Shown here piece after piece: positions 53,729 through 62,903 of a DNA stretch of 64,000 nucleotides (position 1 is its first letter; every line of letters begins with the position of its first letter). The notes beneath the pieces are model-generated. The model was not told the DNA's origin, ran no database searches, and worked only from the letters and a program-made list of their open reading frames with translations. Origin of the DNA: an uncultured Lachnospiraceae bacterium (GTDB lineage Bacteria > Bacillota > Clostridia > Lachnospirales > Lachnospiraceae); the NCBI GenBank assembly GCA_902798585.1, contig CADBXF010000016.1:62001-126000 (forward strand), in the 5' to 3' direction. A program made the position numbers and the translations under genes.

Positions 53729-55777
53729 TTATGCCCGCGACAGCAGCACAACCGTCTCGATATGTCTCGTGTAAGGGAACATATCGACCGGGCGGATGCG
53801 TGTTACGCTCCATCCCTTCTTTACGAAAAGGGCGAGGTCGCGCTGCAGAGTCTCCGGATCGCAGGAGACATAGACAACCTTCGAGGGACGAAGCGTGTCA
53901 ACCGCCGTGATAAACTCCGGCGTACTTCCGGAACGGGGCGGATCCATGATTACCACATCGACCGCCTCCTTTGCCGCGGCAAGCGACAGCATATATCGTC
54001 CGGCATCGTCGTTCACGAAGGAAATGTTCGCGACTCCGTTTCGCTTGGCATTGCTCTGGGCGTCGCGCACCGCATCGCGGTTCAGTTCGACGCCGATGAC
54101 CTCCTTCGCCTTCCCCGCGGCACACATGCCGATGGTTCCGGTACCGCAATAGGCATCGATTACGCGCTCCGTTCCGGTCAGCCCAGCAAAGGACAGCGCC
54201 GTGTCATACAGCATCTGCGTCTGCTCGGAGTTCACCTGGAAGAAGGCCGACGGCGATATGCGGAAGCGCAGTCCGCACAGTACATCCTCGATATATCCGC
54301 GGCCGTACAGAACAATGTTCCGCTCCCCTAAAACCATGCTGGTATCGCGGTCATTGATGTTCAAAACCACCGTGGAAATCTCCGGATGACGCCGAACCAG
54401 CTCCCTCGTAAAATTGTTCTTCGAAGGAAAGACGGGATCCGTAACGACAAGCACGACCATAATCTCGCTTCCGCCCTGCGCAACGCGAATCAGCGCATGC
54501 CGAAGCATTCCGGTCCCCTTGTCCTCGTCGTAAATCCGGATTTTGAATGATTTTGCGAGCTCGCATAGAGTATGCAAAATGGCCGTTGCACTGCGGTTCT
54601 CGATTCCGCAGTCGCGCACCGGCACGATTCGATGACTCTTCTCCTCGTAAATTCCCGTAAAAATATTGCCTTTTTTATCGCGGCCGAAGACCCCGTGCAC
54701 CTTGTTTCGATAGTGTGTCGGGTGTTCTGCCGGCACAATCGGCTCCGGCCTGGCAAAGCGGTCGAGAAGAATCCGAACGGTCTTCTGCTTCTTCGCAAGC
54801 TGCTCCTCATAGGGCACTCCCTGATAGTCGCAGCCCCCGCATTTTTTCGCATACGGACATATCACCGAAGGCTCCTGCCCCGTCTGTTTTCCGGTATCCG
54901 CGGCGGAACGCTTCCCGGTTTCCTCCGGAAACAGGTATTCCGCAACCAGCCGGTCCACTTCATCCGAGTGGTCCGGATTATCGGAGAGCAGTGAGAGAAC
55001 TATCCCGGTCTTCGGGAAAATGTAGCTGCGCTGGCCCCATTTTCCGCTGATTCGGACACCGCCGTAATACGGCCACATGCAATAACCGTAACCGCCCTCG
55101 CGGCACGGCTGCTGCGCGGACGAAGCCATCGCAAGATACTCCGCGGAGACGATGCGTTTGCCCTCAAGCACACCGCCGCTGCACACGAGAAGGCCGATCC
55201 GGCCGAGCTCATGAACCGTAAGCTTCATGCCGGAAGCGCCGTAAAACCAGCCCTTCGGGCACCGCTCGCAGGTCGCGCCGTAGATGTGCAGCGGATGAAG
55301 CAGATTGTCCGTGAGAAACTCCCATACATCGCCGCCGAGGGCCTGTGCAAGCGCTACGCCGACAAGGTATGCGGAAATGTTGCTGTAATTGTAGGTGCGC
55401 TCCGTCCCCACCGGGCAGGACAGCGCAAACGAGAGGTAATCATCCCCCTCCGCACGGAACGGAAAACCGGGAACCGACATACACAAAAGCCGCGCAACGG
55501 TAATCTCTGAAAACGCAGCTTTCTGCTTATCCTCCATCGCATCGACATACTCCTGCGGAAGGTAGGAAAGGATGCCGCGGTTTAAGTCAAACAGCCCGCG
55601 GTCCCACGCGATTCCCACTCCGAGCGAGAGAATTGCCTTCGTCACGGAATAGACCGGGTAGCGCGTCTTCTTCACATCGCCGAAGCGGTTTGTGACGACG
55701 CCGTTCTCGAGCAGCTCAATCCCGTACACCTTCAGCTTCCTCTTCTGTATCTCCCCGCAAAATGCCTCGAAATCCAT
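53729..55777 (-). CDS. Beta-lactamase-like serine hydrolase fused to 23S rRNA m5U methyltransferase (RlmD/RumA-like)
   Basis: 682 residues in one frame. Residues ~1-285 are a class C beta-lactamase-like domain with intact S44-V-T-K47, Y131-S-N133 and K246-W-G248. Residues ~305-682 are a uracil-5 methyltransferase: iron-sulfur cysteines 307, 313, 316 and 390, SAM motif DAYCGTGTIG (541-550), DPPRSG (612-617), nucleophile Cys639 (VSCDP) and Glu674. The N-terminal TRAM domain common in RlmD is absent, its place taken by the hydrolase. No signal peptide. The methyltransferase should modify rRNA uracil; why a serine hydrolase is attached is unknown. It begins 1 nt after the preceding stop. Confidence 0.9.
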   Translation of the reverse strand: MDFEAFCGEIQKRKLKVYGIELLENGVVTNRFGDVKKTRYPVYSVTKAILSLGVGIAWDRGLFDLNRGILSYLPQEYVDAMEDKQKAAFSEITVARLLCMSVPGFPFRAEGDDYLSFALSCPVGTERTYNYSNISAYLVGVALAQALGGDVWEFLTDNLLHPLHIYGATCERCPKGWFYGASGMKLTVHELGRIGLLVCSGGVLEGKRIVSAEYLAMASSAQQPCREGGYGYCMWPYYGGVRISGKWGQRSYIFPKTGIVLSLLSDNPDHSDEVDRLVAEYLFPEETGKRSAADTGKQTGQEPSVICPYAKKCGGCDYQGVPYEEQLAKKQKTVRILLDRFARPEPIVPAEHPTHYRNKVHGVFGRDKKGNIFTGIYEEKSHRIVPVRDCGIENRSATAILHTLCELAKSFKIRIYDEDKGTGMLRHALIRVAQGGSEIMVVLVVTDPVFPSKNNFTRELVRRHPEISTVVLNINDRDTSMVLGERNIVLYGRGYIEDVLCGLRFRISPSAFFQVNSEQTQMLYDTALSFAGLTGTERVIDAYCGTGTIGMCAAGKAKEVIGVELNRDAVRDAQSNAKRNGVANISFVNDDAGRYMLSLAAAKEAVDVVIMDPPRSGSTPEFITAVDTLRPSKVVYVSCDPETLQRDLALFVKKGWSVTRIRPVDMFPYTRHIETVVLLSRA

Positions 55778-55778
55778 A

Positions 55779-56408
55779 TCACTCCTGTTCCTGCGAAGCG
55801 GCGTTGACGACCGTGTTCTTCTCCACGAGAAACGCCCGCACCTTCTCTAAGAGCATCGCGTCCCGAATCAGTTCAAGATCCTCATTCTTCGCAAATTCCT
55901 TCTCATCGGTATAACCGTACGCCTCCAAAAGGTACGGCATAACCTTCTCCATTTCATCGTCGGAAAATGTAATCTTCTCTCTCTGCGCAATCGCGCGAAG
56001 AACCGCGCTCTGGCGCACATCCGCGTCGGAGGTCTCGCGGACTTTCGCACGGAATTCCTCCTCGGTCATGTGATAATTCTGCGCAAGATAATCCGCAAAA
56101 TCCATGTGCAGATACTCGGCTTCCGAAAGGAACGCCTTCATTGCGCTCTCATAAGCCGCGTCCGCCTCCCGCTTTGCGGCGCGGCCGAATTTCGTCCGCG
56201 ACATCACGGCGTCCAAAACCGCCTGCCCGGCATCACGGCCGCCTGCATCCACCGTCAAACCGCGGTACCTGCCGAGCCTTACCACGACATGCCCGTTGGA
56301 AAAATCCCAATATAAAACCCACGCCAGAGCAATCAGCACGATAAGTGCAATCGCTCCGGCGACCAGAATAATCTTCTTTTTTGCCGAACCCGGCTTCTCT
56401 TTCTTCAT
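55779..56408 (-). CDS. Membrane-anchored trigger-factor-like protein
   Basis: 209 residues from the ATG at 56408. A short basic N-terminus, one membrane helix (~13-33), then HVVVRLGRYRGLTV, reminiscent of the LG-Y-G segment of trigger-factor proteins. A helical C-terminus rich in Glu/Lys (~80-205) resembles trigger factor/SurA helices. It may be an extracytoplasmic chaperone lacking a clear peptidyl-prolyl isomerase domain. GAGGAG precedes the start. It is directly upstream of the hydrolase/RlmD fusion. Confidence 0.6.
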   Translation of the reverse strand: MKKEKPGSAKKKIILVAGAIALIVLIALAWVLYWDFSNGHVVVRLGRYRGLTVDAGGRDAGQAVLDAVMSRTKFGRAAKREADAAYESAMKAFLSEAEYLHMDFADYLAQNYHMTEEEFRAKVRETSDADVRQSAVLRAIAQREKITFSDDEMEKVMPYLLEAYGYTDEKEFAKNEDLELIRDAMLLEKVRAFLVEKNTVVNAASQEQE

Positions 56409-56456
56409 GTCGACTCCTCGTCCACTCCCACACATTTTCCCTTGTTTTTCTATGTT

Positions 56457-57383
56457 CTACTCTTGTCGTAAGAGAGTGACTATTGCCTCCTTGGTCGGCG
56501 GCTGCGACCCTTCGGTCATGCATGCTCCGGCGGAGACCGCCATCGCGTAGCGGATGATGTCCCGAAAATGAAGCCCGGAGTCGAGGCCGTACGCAATCGC
56601 CGCCGTCATGGCGTCTCCCGCGCCGACCGGCGACTTGACTTCCACCTTCTTCGAAGGCACATGAACCGTCTCGACACCGTCGCAGAAGACGGCGCCGTCG
56701 GCGCCCAGGGAAACCGCAACGAACTTCGGTCCCTTGGAGAGCAGATCCTCAGCCTTATCCTTTGCCCAGGCAATCATCGCCGCACGGCTCTCGAATTTGC
56801 CGCGAACGCCGTACAGAGCCATCAGTTCCGGCAGATTCGGCTTGATATAATCCGGCGCCGCCTCAAGACCGCGGCGCAGAAGAATGCCGCTTGTGTCGAG
56901 AAAGACACGGCAGTTGCACTGGTGCAGCATCTCCGTCATACGCTTATAGGTATCCTCCGGAACGCCCGCGGGAGCGCTTCCGCTCAGCACAAAGAGCGTG
57001 CCCGATTTGGCATGATACCGGATTCTCTCGAACAAATCGTCAAGCTCCTCCGGCAGAACATGCGGCCCGGGCTCATCAAACTCGGTCATGCCGAATTTGC
57101 TTCGCACCTTGAGGTTGCATCGGGTTTCCCCCTTCACGGGGATGAAATCCGACATAATCATCTGCTGCTTCAGCTGTTCGCGAATGGTCTCGCCCATGCT
57201 TCCGCCGATCAGACCGCACGCCATCGTGGGCTTGTTGAGCACACGAAGGGTTTTGGCGACATTGATTCCCTTGCCGCCCGCATCGATTCTTATGTTTTTC
57301 AGGCGATTGACGCCGCCGACCACAAAGTCATCCACCTCTGCCGTCTTGTCGATGGCCGGGTTCATCGTTACCGTGACAATCAT
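56457..57383 (-). CDS. PfkB-family sugar-phosphate kinase (1-phosphofructokinase-like)
   Basis: 308 residues. The N-terminal VTMNPAIDKTAEVDDFVVGGVNRL and DAGGKGINVAK are typical of FruK/LacC. The late SPVGAGDAMTAAIAYGL holds the catalytic Asp and anion hole. No PTS gene lies next to it, so fructose 1-phosphate versus tagatose 6-phosphate cannot be settled. Its ATG overlaps the preceding phospholipase-like stop by 1 nt. Confidence 0.9.
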   Translation of the reverse strand: MIVTVTMNPAIDKTAEVDDFVVGGVNRLKNIRIDAGGKGINVAKTLRVLNKPTMACGLIGGSMGETIREQLKQQMIMSDFIPVKGETRCNLKVRSKFGMTEFDEPGPHVLPEELDDLFERIRYHAKSGTLFVLSGSAPAGVPEDTYKRMTEMLHQCNCRVFLDTSGILLRRGLEAAPDYIKPNLPELMALYGVRGKFESRAAMIAWAKDKAEDLLSKGPKFVAVSLGADGAVFCDGVETVHVPSKKVEVKSPVGAGDAMTAAIAYGLDSGLHFRDIIRYAMAVSAGACMTEGSQPPTKEAIVTLLRQE

Positions 57384-58195
57384 TATACACTCTCCGAATT
57401 CGGCCTGCCGCCGAATGTAAATCCCGTATACTCCGGAAGCCCCTCATTCCGGTACAAGTCGTCGCAACACCGCTCAATCGCCTCACTCGCGGGCAGTGTC
57501 GCCTCCTCGTATGCCGCCATCAGTTCCTTAAGAACCGGACGGGCACTCTCGCTCGGCTCGTGTGACAGAAGAAGACTTGCCACCTTATCGCCGCGGTCCG
57601 CATACCCGCAGACCTTGCATACCACGCGGCGCAGCACGGGATTGTCCGTGCGCGTGAGATACAGGGATGCCTTCATCCCGATGAGGCACTGCATAATCTC
57701 GTCGGCGTTTACGCCGAGATAAAACGGCGCAATCACCTCCGCATATTCGCGGAACACTGCCAGATGGCCGCCCGCCTTGAAAGTCATCGGGTCCTTGCCG
57801 TCCTGCTTCATGAGATATCTCTCGTACTCCATCTCCAGCTTGCCGTGCGTCACTCCGATCTCGTCCTTGCGGCCGTTCACTATCGGATGGCAGTAGGCGT
57901 CCAGAAACAGATGGCAGAGCACGCCGTAGTAATACACCAGCTGACGGTCGTCCTCCGAGTTGCGAATCACCATCGCAGCGTTCGCATAGAACTCGGAAAA
58001 TTCCGTGTGATGGAGCTTATGTCCGAACTTCGAAACGGAGGACTCCACCCCGAAATGGTGATAAAACAGCAAATCCGGACCGTGCAGTCCGATCAGATAC
58101 AACGGCAAATGCCGGCGGATCAGGCTCTTCGTGTCCGGAGACAGTTTCTTGAAAACATCGATTCCGAATCTGCGATGTGCATAGCAGGAAGGCAT
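57383..58195 (-). CDS. Zinc-dependent phospholipase C-like protein
   Basis: 270 residues. The start MPSCYAHRRFG and the spaced histidine/aspartate clusters GLHGPDLLFYHH, HKLHHTEFSEFY and GVLCHLFLDAYCHPIV match the zinc phospholipase C/S1-P1 nuclease-like family. It lacks a signal peptide, unlike toxin phospholipases, so it may act on intracellular lipid or an unknown substrate. It is co-transcribed with the PfkB kinase gene (TAATG overlap). Confidence 0.85.
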   Translation of the reverse strand: MPSCYAHRRFGIDVFKKLSPDTKSLIRRHLPLYLIGLHGPDLLFYHHFGVESSVSKFGHKLHHTEFSEFYANAAMVIRNSEDDRQLVYYYGVLCHLFLDAYCHPIVNGRKDEIGVTHGKLEMEYERYLMKQDGKDPMTFKAGGHLAVFREYAEVIAPFYLGVNADEIMQCLIGMKASLYLTRTDNPVLRRVVCKVCGYADRGDKVASLLLSHEPSESARPVLKELMAAYEEATLPASEAIERCCDDLYRNEGLPEYTGFTFGGRPNSESV

Positions 58196-58230
58196 ATTAC
58201 CATCTCCTTTTCTCCCTTGGTCTGCAAAAC

Positions 58231-58256
58231 GGCAGCGCAGTTTTGGCTGCGCTGCC
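58231..58256 (-). terminator. Hairpin after the GH9 gene
   Basis: Perfect GGCAGCGCAG/CTGCGCTGCC stem with a 6-nt loop, followed by GTTTTG on the minus strand, ~50 nt past the GH9 stop. A TATACT (58274-58269, minus) just before it could be the -10 of the phospholipase operon, in which case the hairpin would sit at the start of that transcript. Confidence 0.65.
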
Positions 58257-58307
58257 GACTGCCTATTCAGTATAGCACATTTGCCTCCGCAATTCCATAC
58301 CAACTTA

Positions 58308-60053
58308 TCAACAATCGCCGACTGTCAGGGAGTTCAGATACGCCGCGACGAAAACTGCGGGAGAATTCCAGTAGATTGCGATTTCATTGGTGTCTGCAGA
58401 GTCTGTGACATCAAGGAAGCACTTCGCTGCGGGAACCCCGGCAAGCCGCTCCTTCACCCAAGGATAATTGTTTCTGTTGTTCGGGCCTCCCGAGATCAGG
58501 CCGGGCACCGGAGCCTCGATTCCGTCCGCAGCCGAAGGTCTGTGGTGCGGGAACATAATCTGCCGCTCACCGTATCCCGTGATAAAGGAGAGATCCATCG
58601 CGTTTCGTCCGAGCGCGTAATCGAGCTGTCCGATTGCCCCGCAAAGCATGTCCTCTCTTCCGGTCAGAAGGGTGTTCATAATCATCGCCATCGCATTGCC
58701 CATGCTCGTGAGAATGCTTCCCCACTCGTATCTGGTCGCGGGAATTGCCGTGCCGTAGCCGGACGCCTTCACCGTGAGAAGCGCCCACTCGCTGCGGCGC
58801 AAAAACGCCTCCTTCAGATCGTCGTACAGGACCGCTCCGGCAGCCTCCTTGAGATCAAACAGACAGCACAGCGCACCGAGGCCGCTGACATCCGTCCACC
58901 CGAACTGCGTGAGCTTCCTCCCCTCGCGGCAGAAGCCTTCCGCCGCCTCGCGGTACATCGTCTCACCGGTGGCCGCAAAGAGTTCGCACGCCGCCCAGAA
59001 ACGCTCGTCGCGGTCGCTTCCGTCCCCGTACCAGCCGGTCATCAACCCCATCGGATTGCGGTACGGGCGATTGTCCGCATGCTCCGCAAGCCACTGCCAG
59101 CCGCGTTTTGCCGCCGCAAGACAATCATCGGCAAACGCCGCATCATACGGACGGTAGACGCGCGCCGCCAGAGCAAGCGCCGCAACGGCATCTCCGGTCG
59201 CACAGCGCGAAATCGGCGACAGATACTCCGGCATCTCGTCCTCCTCGGGCATGATGAACCCCGCGAATCGCTCGGTCGTCAGTTTGTGATAGAAAGCGCC
59301 GTCCGACCGCTGCATTTGAAGAATCCATGCAAGCTCAAAGCGGGCCTCATTCAAAATGTCCGGGATTCCGTTTCCGCTCTCGGGAATACCGAGCTCATCC
59401 CCGCATCCCTCCGGGAACAGCTTCCATGCGTACAGCAAATGCCCCACCGTCACCGCGCCGGGTCCGACATATTTTCCGAAATCTCCGGCATCATGCCAGC
59501 CGCCGGCAATTCTCCGCGGCTTCGGCGCCTCGCCGAGAGGCTCCTCAAGCGGCGGCAAATCCTTCGGGAACCACGGCGGAAGCGGACGATCCTTAGGAAG
59601 CGGAGGCTCCGGCCTGCGCCATTCCTCAACCTCCTTCGTGTGGCACGCCGGATGACAGTACACCCCGGCATGCTCCTCCTTAAGCTCGTCGCATCTCTGG
59701 TAGTAGAGCCCCTTGATCAATGCGTTCGTCACTTCTCTCCAGGGCCTTTCTGCAACCGTGAAACTGCGGCTTTCACCGGCGCCTGCAAGCGTGTAGCGCC
59801 CCGGAGCCAGCTCTCCGAGCGAAAGAAGTGCGACCGTATCTCCGGACGCAGCGTCCTCCTTCGGCAGGACATCGGAAAATGCCTTCACCGTTCCGCCGTC
59901 CTCCGCCGTCAGAACATAGTCTCCGGCTTTCGTCACGGCCACCTCCTTCGGAAGCTTCGGCGCATACCCGAGCTGGTTTATACGAATACCGGGCAATGCC
60001 TCCCCTTCGTTCGGATCCTGCCACAAAAGCGGCTTCTTCATATCTTCGTTCAT
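58308..60053 (-). CDS. Cytoplasmic glycoside hydrolase family 9 (endo- or exo-glucanase-like)
   Basis: 581 residues. An N-terminal Ig-like domain (~20-100; IRINQLGYAPKLPKEVAV is the CelD_N signature) precedes the (alpha/alpha)6 catalytic domain. GGWHDAGDFGKYV holds catalytic Asp188 and Asp191, FPHHRPS the conserved histidine region, and SADTNEIAIYWNSP the acid Glu. No signal peptide is present, so it probably cleaves imported oligosaccharides. A Pro/Lys/Glu-rich stretch at ~148-180 interrupts the start of the barrel. An Fe-alcohol dehydrogenase gene lies upstream on the same strand. Confidence 0.92.
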   Translation of the reverse strand: MNEDMKKPLLWQDPNEGEALPGIRINQLGYAPKLPKEVAVTKAGDYVLTAEDGGTVKAFSDVLPKEDAASGDTVALLSLGELAPGRYTLAGAGESRSFTVAERPWREVTNALIKGLYYQRCDELKEEHAGVYCHPACHTKEVEEWRRPEPPLPKDRPLPPWFPKDLPPLEEPLGEAPKPRRIAGGWHDAGDFGKYVGPGAVTVGHLLYAWKLFPEGCGDELGIPESGNGIPDILNEARFELAWILQMQRSDGAFYHKLTTERFAGFIMPEEDEMPEYLSPISRCATGDAVAALALAARVYRPYDAAFADDCLAAAKRGWQWLAEHADNRPYRNPMGLMTGWYGDGSDRDERFWAACELFAATGETMYREAAEGFCREGRKLTQFGWTDVSGLGALCCLFDLKEAAGAVLYDDLKEAFLRRSEWALLTVKASGYGTAIPATRYEWGSILTSMGNAMAMIMNTLLTGREDMLCGAIGQLDYALGRNAMDLSFITGYGERQIMFPHHRPSAADGIEAPVPGLISGGPNNRNNYPWVKERLAGVPAAKCFLDVTDSADTNEIAIYWNSPAVFVAAYLNSLTVGDC

Positions 60054-60089
60054 CGTTTGCTACCCCCGTACAATCATCCTTTCCGTTAT

Positions 60090-61268
60090 TTACAGCATCG
60101 CGCGATAGATTTCCGTGCACGCCGCCGTATCCAGCGTGAGGAAGCCGCCGATGGTGCCGTTTCCTCCGTCGCCGTAGCACAGCGTCTCGACGAGTTTCGG
60201 AATATCCTCTTCCTTCGCTCCGAGTTCCGCAAAATTGCGCGGCATTCCGAGGCCGGTCAAGAAGTTCTGCAGCGCCTTGATGCCCGCCTTGGCCGTCGCC
60301 TCCGGATTCGCAAAATCCATCGGGCACCCCCAGACGCGGTTCGCCACCTGCGCAAAACGCATCACCGCGTGCGGAAGCTCATAGGAGAACACTGCGGGCA
60401 TCGTCACCGCAAGTCCCGAGCCGTGGGAGCAGTCGTAGAGCGCGGAAAGCTCATGCTCGATCTGATGGCTGAGCCAGTCCTGGCTGCGGCCGACGCCGCA
60501 GGAGTTGTTGTGCGCCATCATTCCGGCCCACATAATGTTGGCTCGCGCCTCATAGTTGTTCGGATCCTCGATTACGCGGGGACCTTCCTTTACGAGCGTC
60601 ATCATCAGCGCCTCAATCATGCGGTCGGTCACCTCGACCTCCTGCGTGTGGGTGATGTAGCGCTCATAGAGATGCGCCAGAATATCCGTAATTCCGGAGG
60701 CCGTCTGGAACGGCGGAAGCGTCTGCGTGAGGGCCGGATTCAAAATGCTGAACTTCGGGCGGAGCGCATCGCTTCCCGTGCCGCGCTTGAACATTCCCTC
60801 TTCCTTCGTGATTACGCTGTCACCGCTTCCCTCACTGCCGGCTGCCGCGATGGTCAGAACGGTTCCGACCGGAAGGGCCTTCGCCACATGCGCCTTTCCG
60901 CAGTAAAAATCCCAGAAATCACCGTCGTACAAAACGCCCGCGGCAATCGCCTTCGAGGAGTCAATCGTGCTGCCGCCGCCGACAGCCAGCACGAAGTCAA
61001 CGCCCTCTCTCCGGCACAGCTCGATGCCCTCATACACAAGACCGCTGCGCGGATTCGGCTTCACGCCGCCGAGCTCGACATACGGAATGCCGGCTGCATC
61101 CAGCGACGCCTTCACACGGTCAAGCAAGCCCGAGCGAACCACGCTGCCGCCGCCGTAATGAATCAAAACCTTCGTGCCGCCGAACCGCGTTACATATGCG
61201 CCGGCCTGATTTTCCGTCTCCTTTCCGAACACGAAACATGTCGGTGAGTAAAACACGAAATTATTCAT
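60090..61268 (-). CDS. Iron-containing alcohol dehydrogenase
   Basis: 392 residues of the Fe-ADH (group III) family. GGGSTIDSSKAIAAG is the NAD(P)-binding motif and HNNSCGVGRSQDWLSHQIEHELSALYDCSHGSGLAV carries the metal-binding histidines. It resembles NADPH-dependent butanol dehydrogenases (YqdH type), so it likely reduces an aldehyde in fermentation. The start MNNFVFYSPTCFVFGK at 61268 fits the family; the upstream frame does not. Confidence 0.93.
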   Translation of the reverse strand: MNNFVFYSPTCFVFGKETENQAGAYVTRFGGTKVLIHYGGGSVVRSGLLDRVKASLDAAGIPYVELGGVKPNPRSGLVYEGIELCRREGVDFVLAVGGGSTIDSSKAIAAGVLYDGDFWDFYCGKAHVAKALPVGTVLTIAAAGSEGSGDSVITKEEGMFKRGTGSDALRPKFSILNPALTQTLPPFQTASGITDILAHLYERYITHTQEVEVTDRMIEALMMTLVKEGPRVIEDPNNYEARANIMWAGMMAHNNSCGVGRSQDWLSHQIEHELSALYDCSHGSGLAVTMPAVFSYELPHAVMRFAQVANRVWGCPMDFANPEATAKAGIKALQNFLTGLGMPRNFAELGAKEEDIPKLVETLCYGDGGNGTIGGFLTLDTAACTEIYRAML

Positions 61269-61381
61269 AGAAACCCCTTCCTGCGGCTCCCGGCCGCTTC
61301 CTTTTTCTCTTGTTTCCGCTCCTGTGCCCCACCGTTTTCGGACGAAGCCGCGCACAACCCCTGCCGGTCCGCCCCGGGAAA

Positions 61382-62134
61382 TCACCCGGCGTACGGACTG
61401 TCAAACTCCGCCTCGCACTTGCGCACGGCAGCCTCGAGCGTCATGCCCGTGAACGACTGCGCGCTGAGATGCCGGCCGGACTTCTTATCGTCGGCGAAGA
61501 CACCGACAACAATGCCGGGGATGGTGCTCTCCGGCGCATTCGGCGCACCGGGACCGCCGAGATCGGTTCTGCACCAGCCGGGATCGGCGAGATTGATCAT
61601 GACATCGGTTCCCTGCACCGTCGAGCCGAGGTCGATTGTAATCTTGTCAAGCGCCGCTTTGCTCGCGGAATACCCCGCCTGACACACATCGAGCGCAATG
61701 CCGCTTGTGGTGTTGACGATGCGCCCCGTTCCCCGTGCAATCATCTTCGGCATAAAATGATAGCAAATCATCGCCGGCGCAATCGTATTGACCGCGAAAC
61801 TCACCGTATAATCCTCAACCGGCGTCTGAAAACAGTTTTTCCGATATGCAATCTGGATTCCGGCATTGTTCAAAACGATATCCACCGGAACCTCAAGTCC
61901 GTCAATCTCCTCGCACATGCGCTTAACCGCGTCGGGGTCTCCGAGATCCGCCTCCACGGCATACGCCTGTACACCGTACGCCTTCACCTCGCGCATCACG
62001 CGCTCCGTGTGTTCAAGGCTGCGGCTGTGCAGAATCAGATTGCATCCCTGGCGCGCCATAAACTGCGCCGTGAGAAAACCGATGCCGCGTGCTGCGCCTG
62101 TTATCAACGCCCATTTTCCTTTGACCGAATACAT
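61382..62134 (-). CDS. Short-chain dehydrogenase/reductase
   Basis: 250 residues. ITGAARGIGFLTAQF is the NAD(P) motif, NNAG follows at ~91-94, and the catalytic Ser/Tyr/Lys appear as TTSGIALDVCQAGYSASKAAL. Substrate unknown. It lies upstream of the Fe-ADH gene on the same strand with a ~110-nt gap. Confidence 0.9.
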   Translation of the reverse strand: MYSVKGKWALITGAARGIGFLTAQFMARQGCNLILHSRSLEHTERVMREVKAYGVQAYAVEADLGDPDAVKRMCEEIDGLEVPVDIVLNNAGIQIAYRKNCFQTPVEDYTVSFAVNTIAPAMICYHFMPKMIARGTGRIVNTTSGIALDVCQAGYSASKAALDKITIDLGSTVQGTDVMINLADPGWCRTDLGGPGAPNAPESTIPGIVVGVFADDKKSGRHLSAQSFTGMTLEAAVRKCEAEFDSPYAG

Positions 62135-62378
62135 GCTTTGTCATCCTCCCTTTCTCTGTGTGAACCGCGGGGTCTGATAAAACAGTATACCGATTTTTCT
62201 TGATTTTCAATGTAATTAGGAATACACTTTATGTTGAATGTTGTTCTCCGGGGCGCCTCCCCGAAAAATATTCCATAAACCGAGCCGCCTCGTCCGTATC
62301 TATGTTGAACCGGGCAAACGGGATGTCAGATTGCGGGCGACACTTCCGAAATGGCGCGGGCTCGAAGGAAGGAGTTTC

Positions 62379-62903
62379 ATGGACAGCCTTGACGCGATTC
62401 GGAATCGCCGACAGGACGGTTTGATACGCATATACGAAGAGTATCATGCGTATCTGTTTCAGGTCGTCCTTGCAATTGTCGGGCAACGGGAAGACGCCGA
62501 GGATGTCACTGCAGATCTGTTTCTCCGACTGTGGGAATCCCCGCCGGCGTACCACCCGGGCAACGGCCATCGCGGTTACCTTGCAACAATCGCCCGAAAC
62601 CGCGCCATCGACCGCGTTCGGGCCAACCGAAAGACCATCCCCATCGACACTGCGGAGGAGGCCGACCTCGGAGCCGTTCCCTCCTCGGAAAATGAGATCG
62701 TGAACGAGATTGCCGTGGAGGAGGTTCTCGCACTCATGACGCCCGCAGAGCGGGAAATCGTCTCGATGAAGCATCTTCTCGGACTCACCTTCCGCGAGAT
62801 TGCAGAGGCGACCGGAAAGCCGCAGGGAACCGTGGCCTGGATTTACCGTGAGACCGTCAAAAAAATCAGGAGGTGCGGATATGACACAAACGAACAATCC
62901 TAA
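62379..62903 (+). CDS. ECF-type RNA polymerase sigma factor
   Basis: 174 residues. Region 2 (YHAYLFQVVLAIVGQREDAEDVTADLFLRLWE) and region 4 (MTPAEREIVSMKHLLGLTFREIAEATGKPQGTVAWIYRETVKKI) are clear, with no regions 1 or 3. AAGGAAGGAG precedes the ATG at 62379. It overlaps the following membrane-protein gene by 23 bp, a usual arrangement for sigma and anti-sigma partners. Confidence 0.93.
   Translation: MDSLDAIRNRRQDGLIRIYEEYHAYLFQVVLAIVGQREDAEDVTADLFLRLWESPPAYHPGNGHRGYLATIARNRAIDRVRANRKTIPIDTAEEADLGAVPSSENEIVNEIAVEEVLALMTPAEREIVSMKHLLGLTFREIAEATGKPQGTVAWIYRETVKKIRRCGYDTNEQS

Noticed and set aside
51533-55777. Beta-lactam resistance genes
   Set aside because: Both serine-hydrolase domains lack signal peptides and are fused to cytoplasmic enzymes, so they are unlikely periplasmic or secreted beta-lactamases.
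58281-61247. Long plus-strand open frame of almost 1000 codons opposite GH9 and the Fe-alcohol dehydrogenase genes
   Set aside because: Arg/His-rich translation with no recognisable domain, overlapping two well-supported genes on the other strand.
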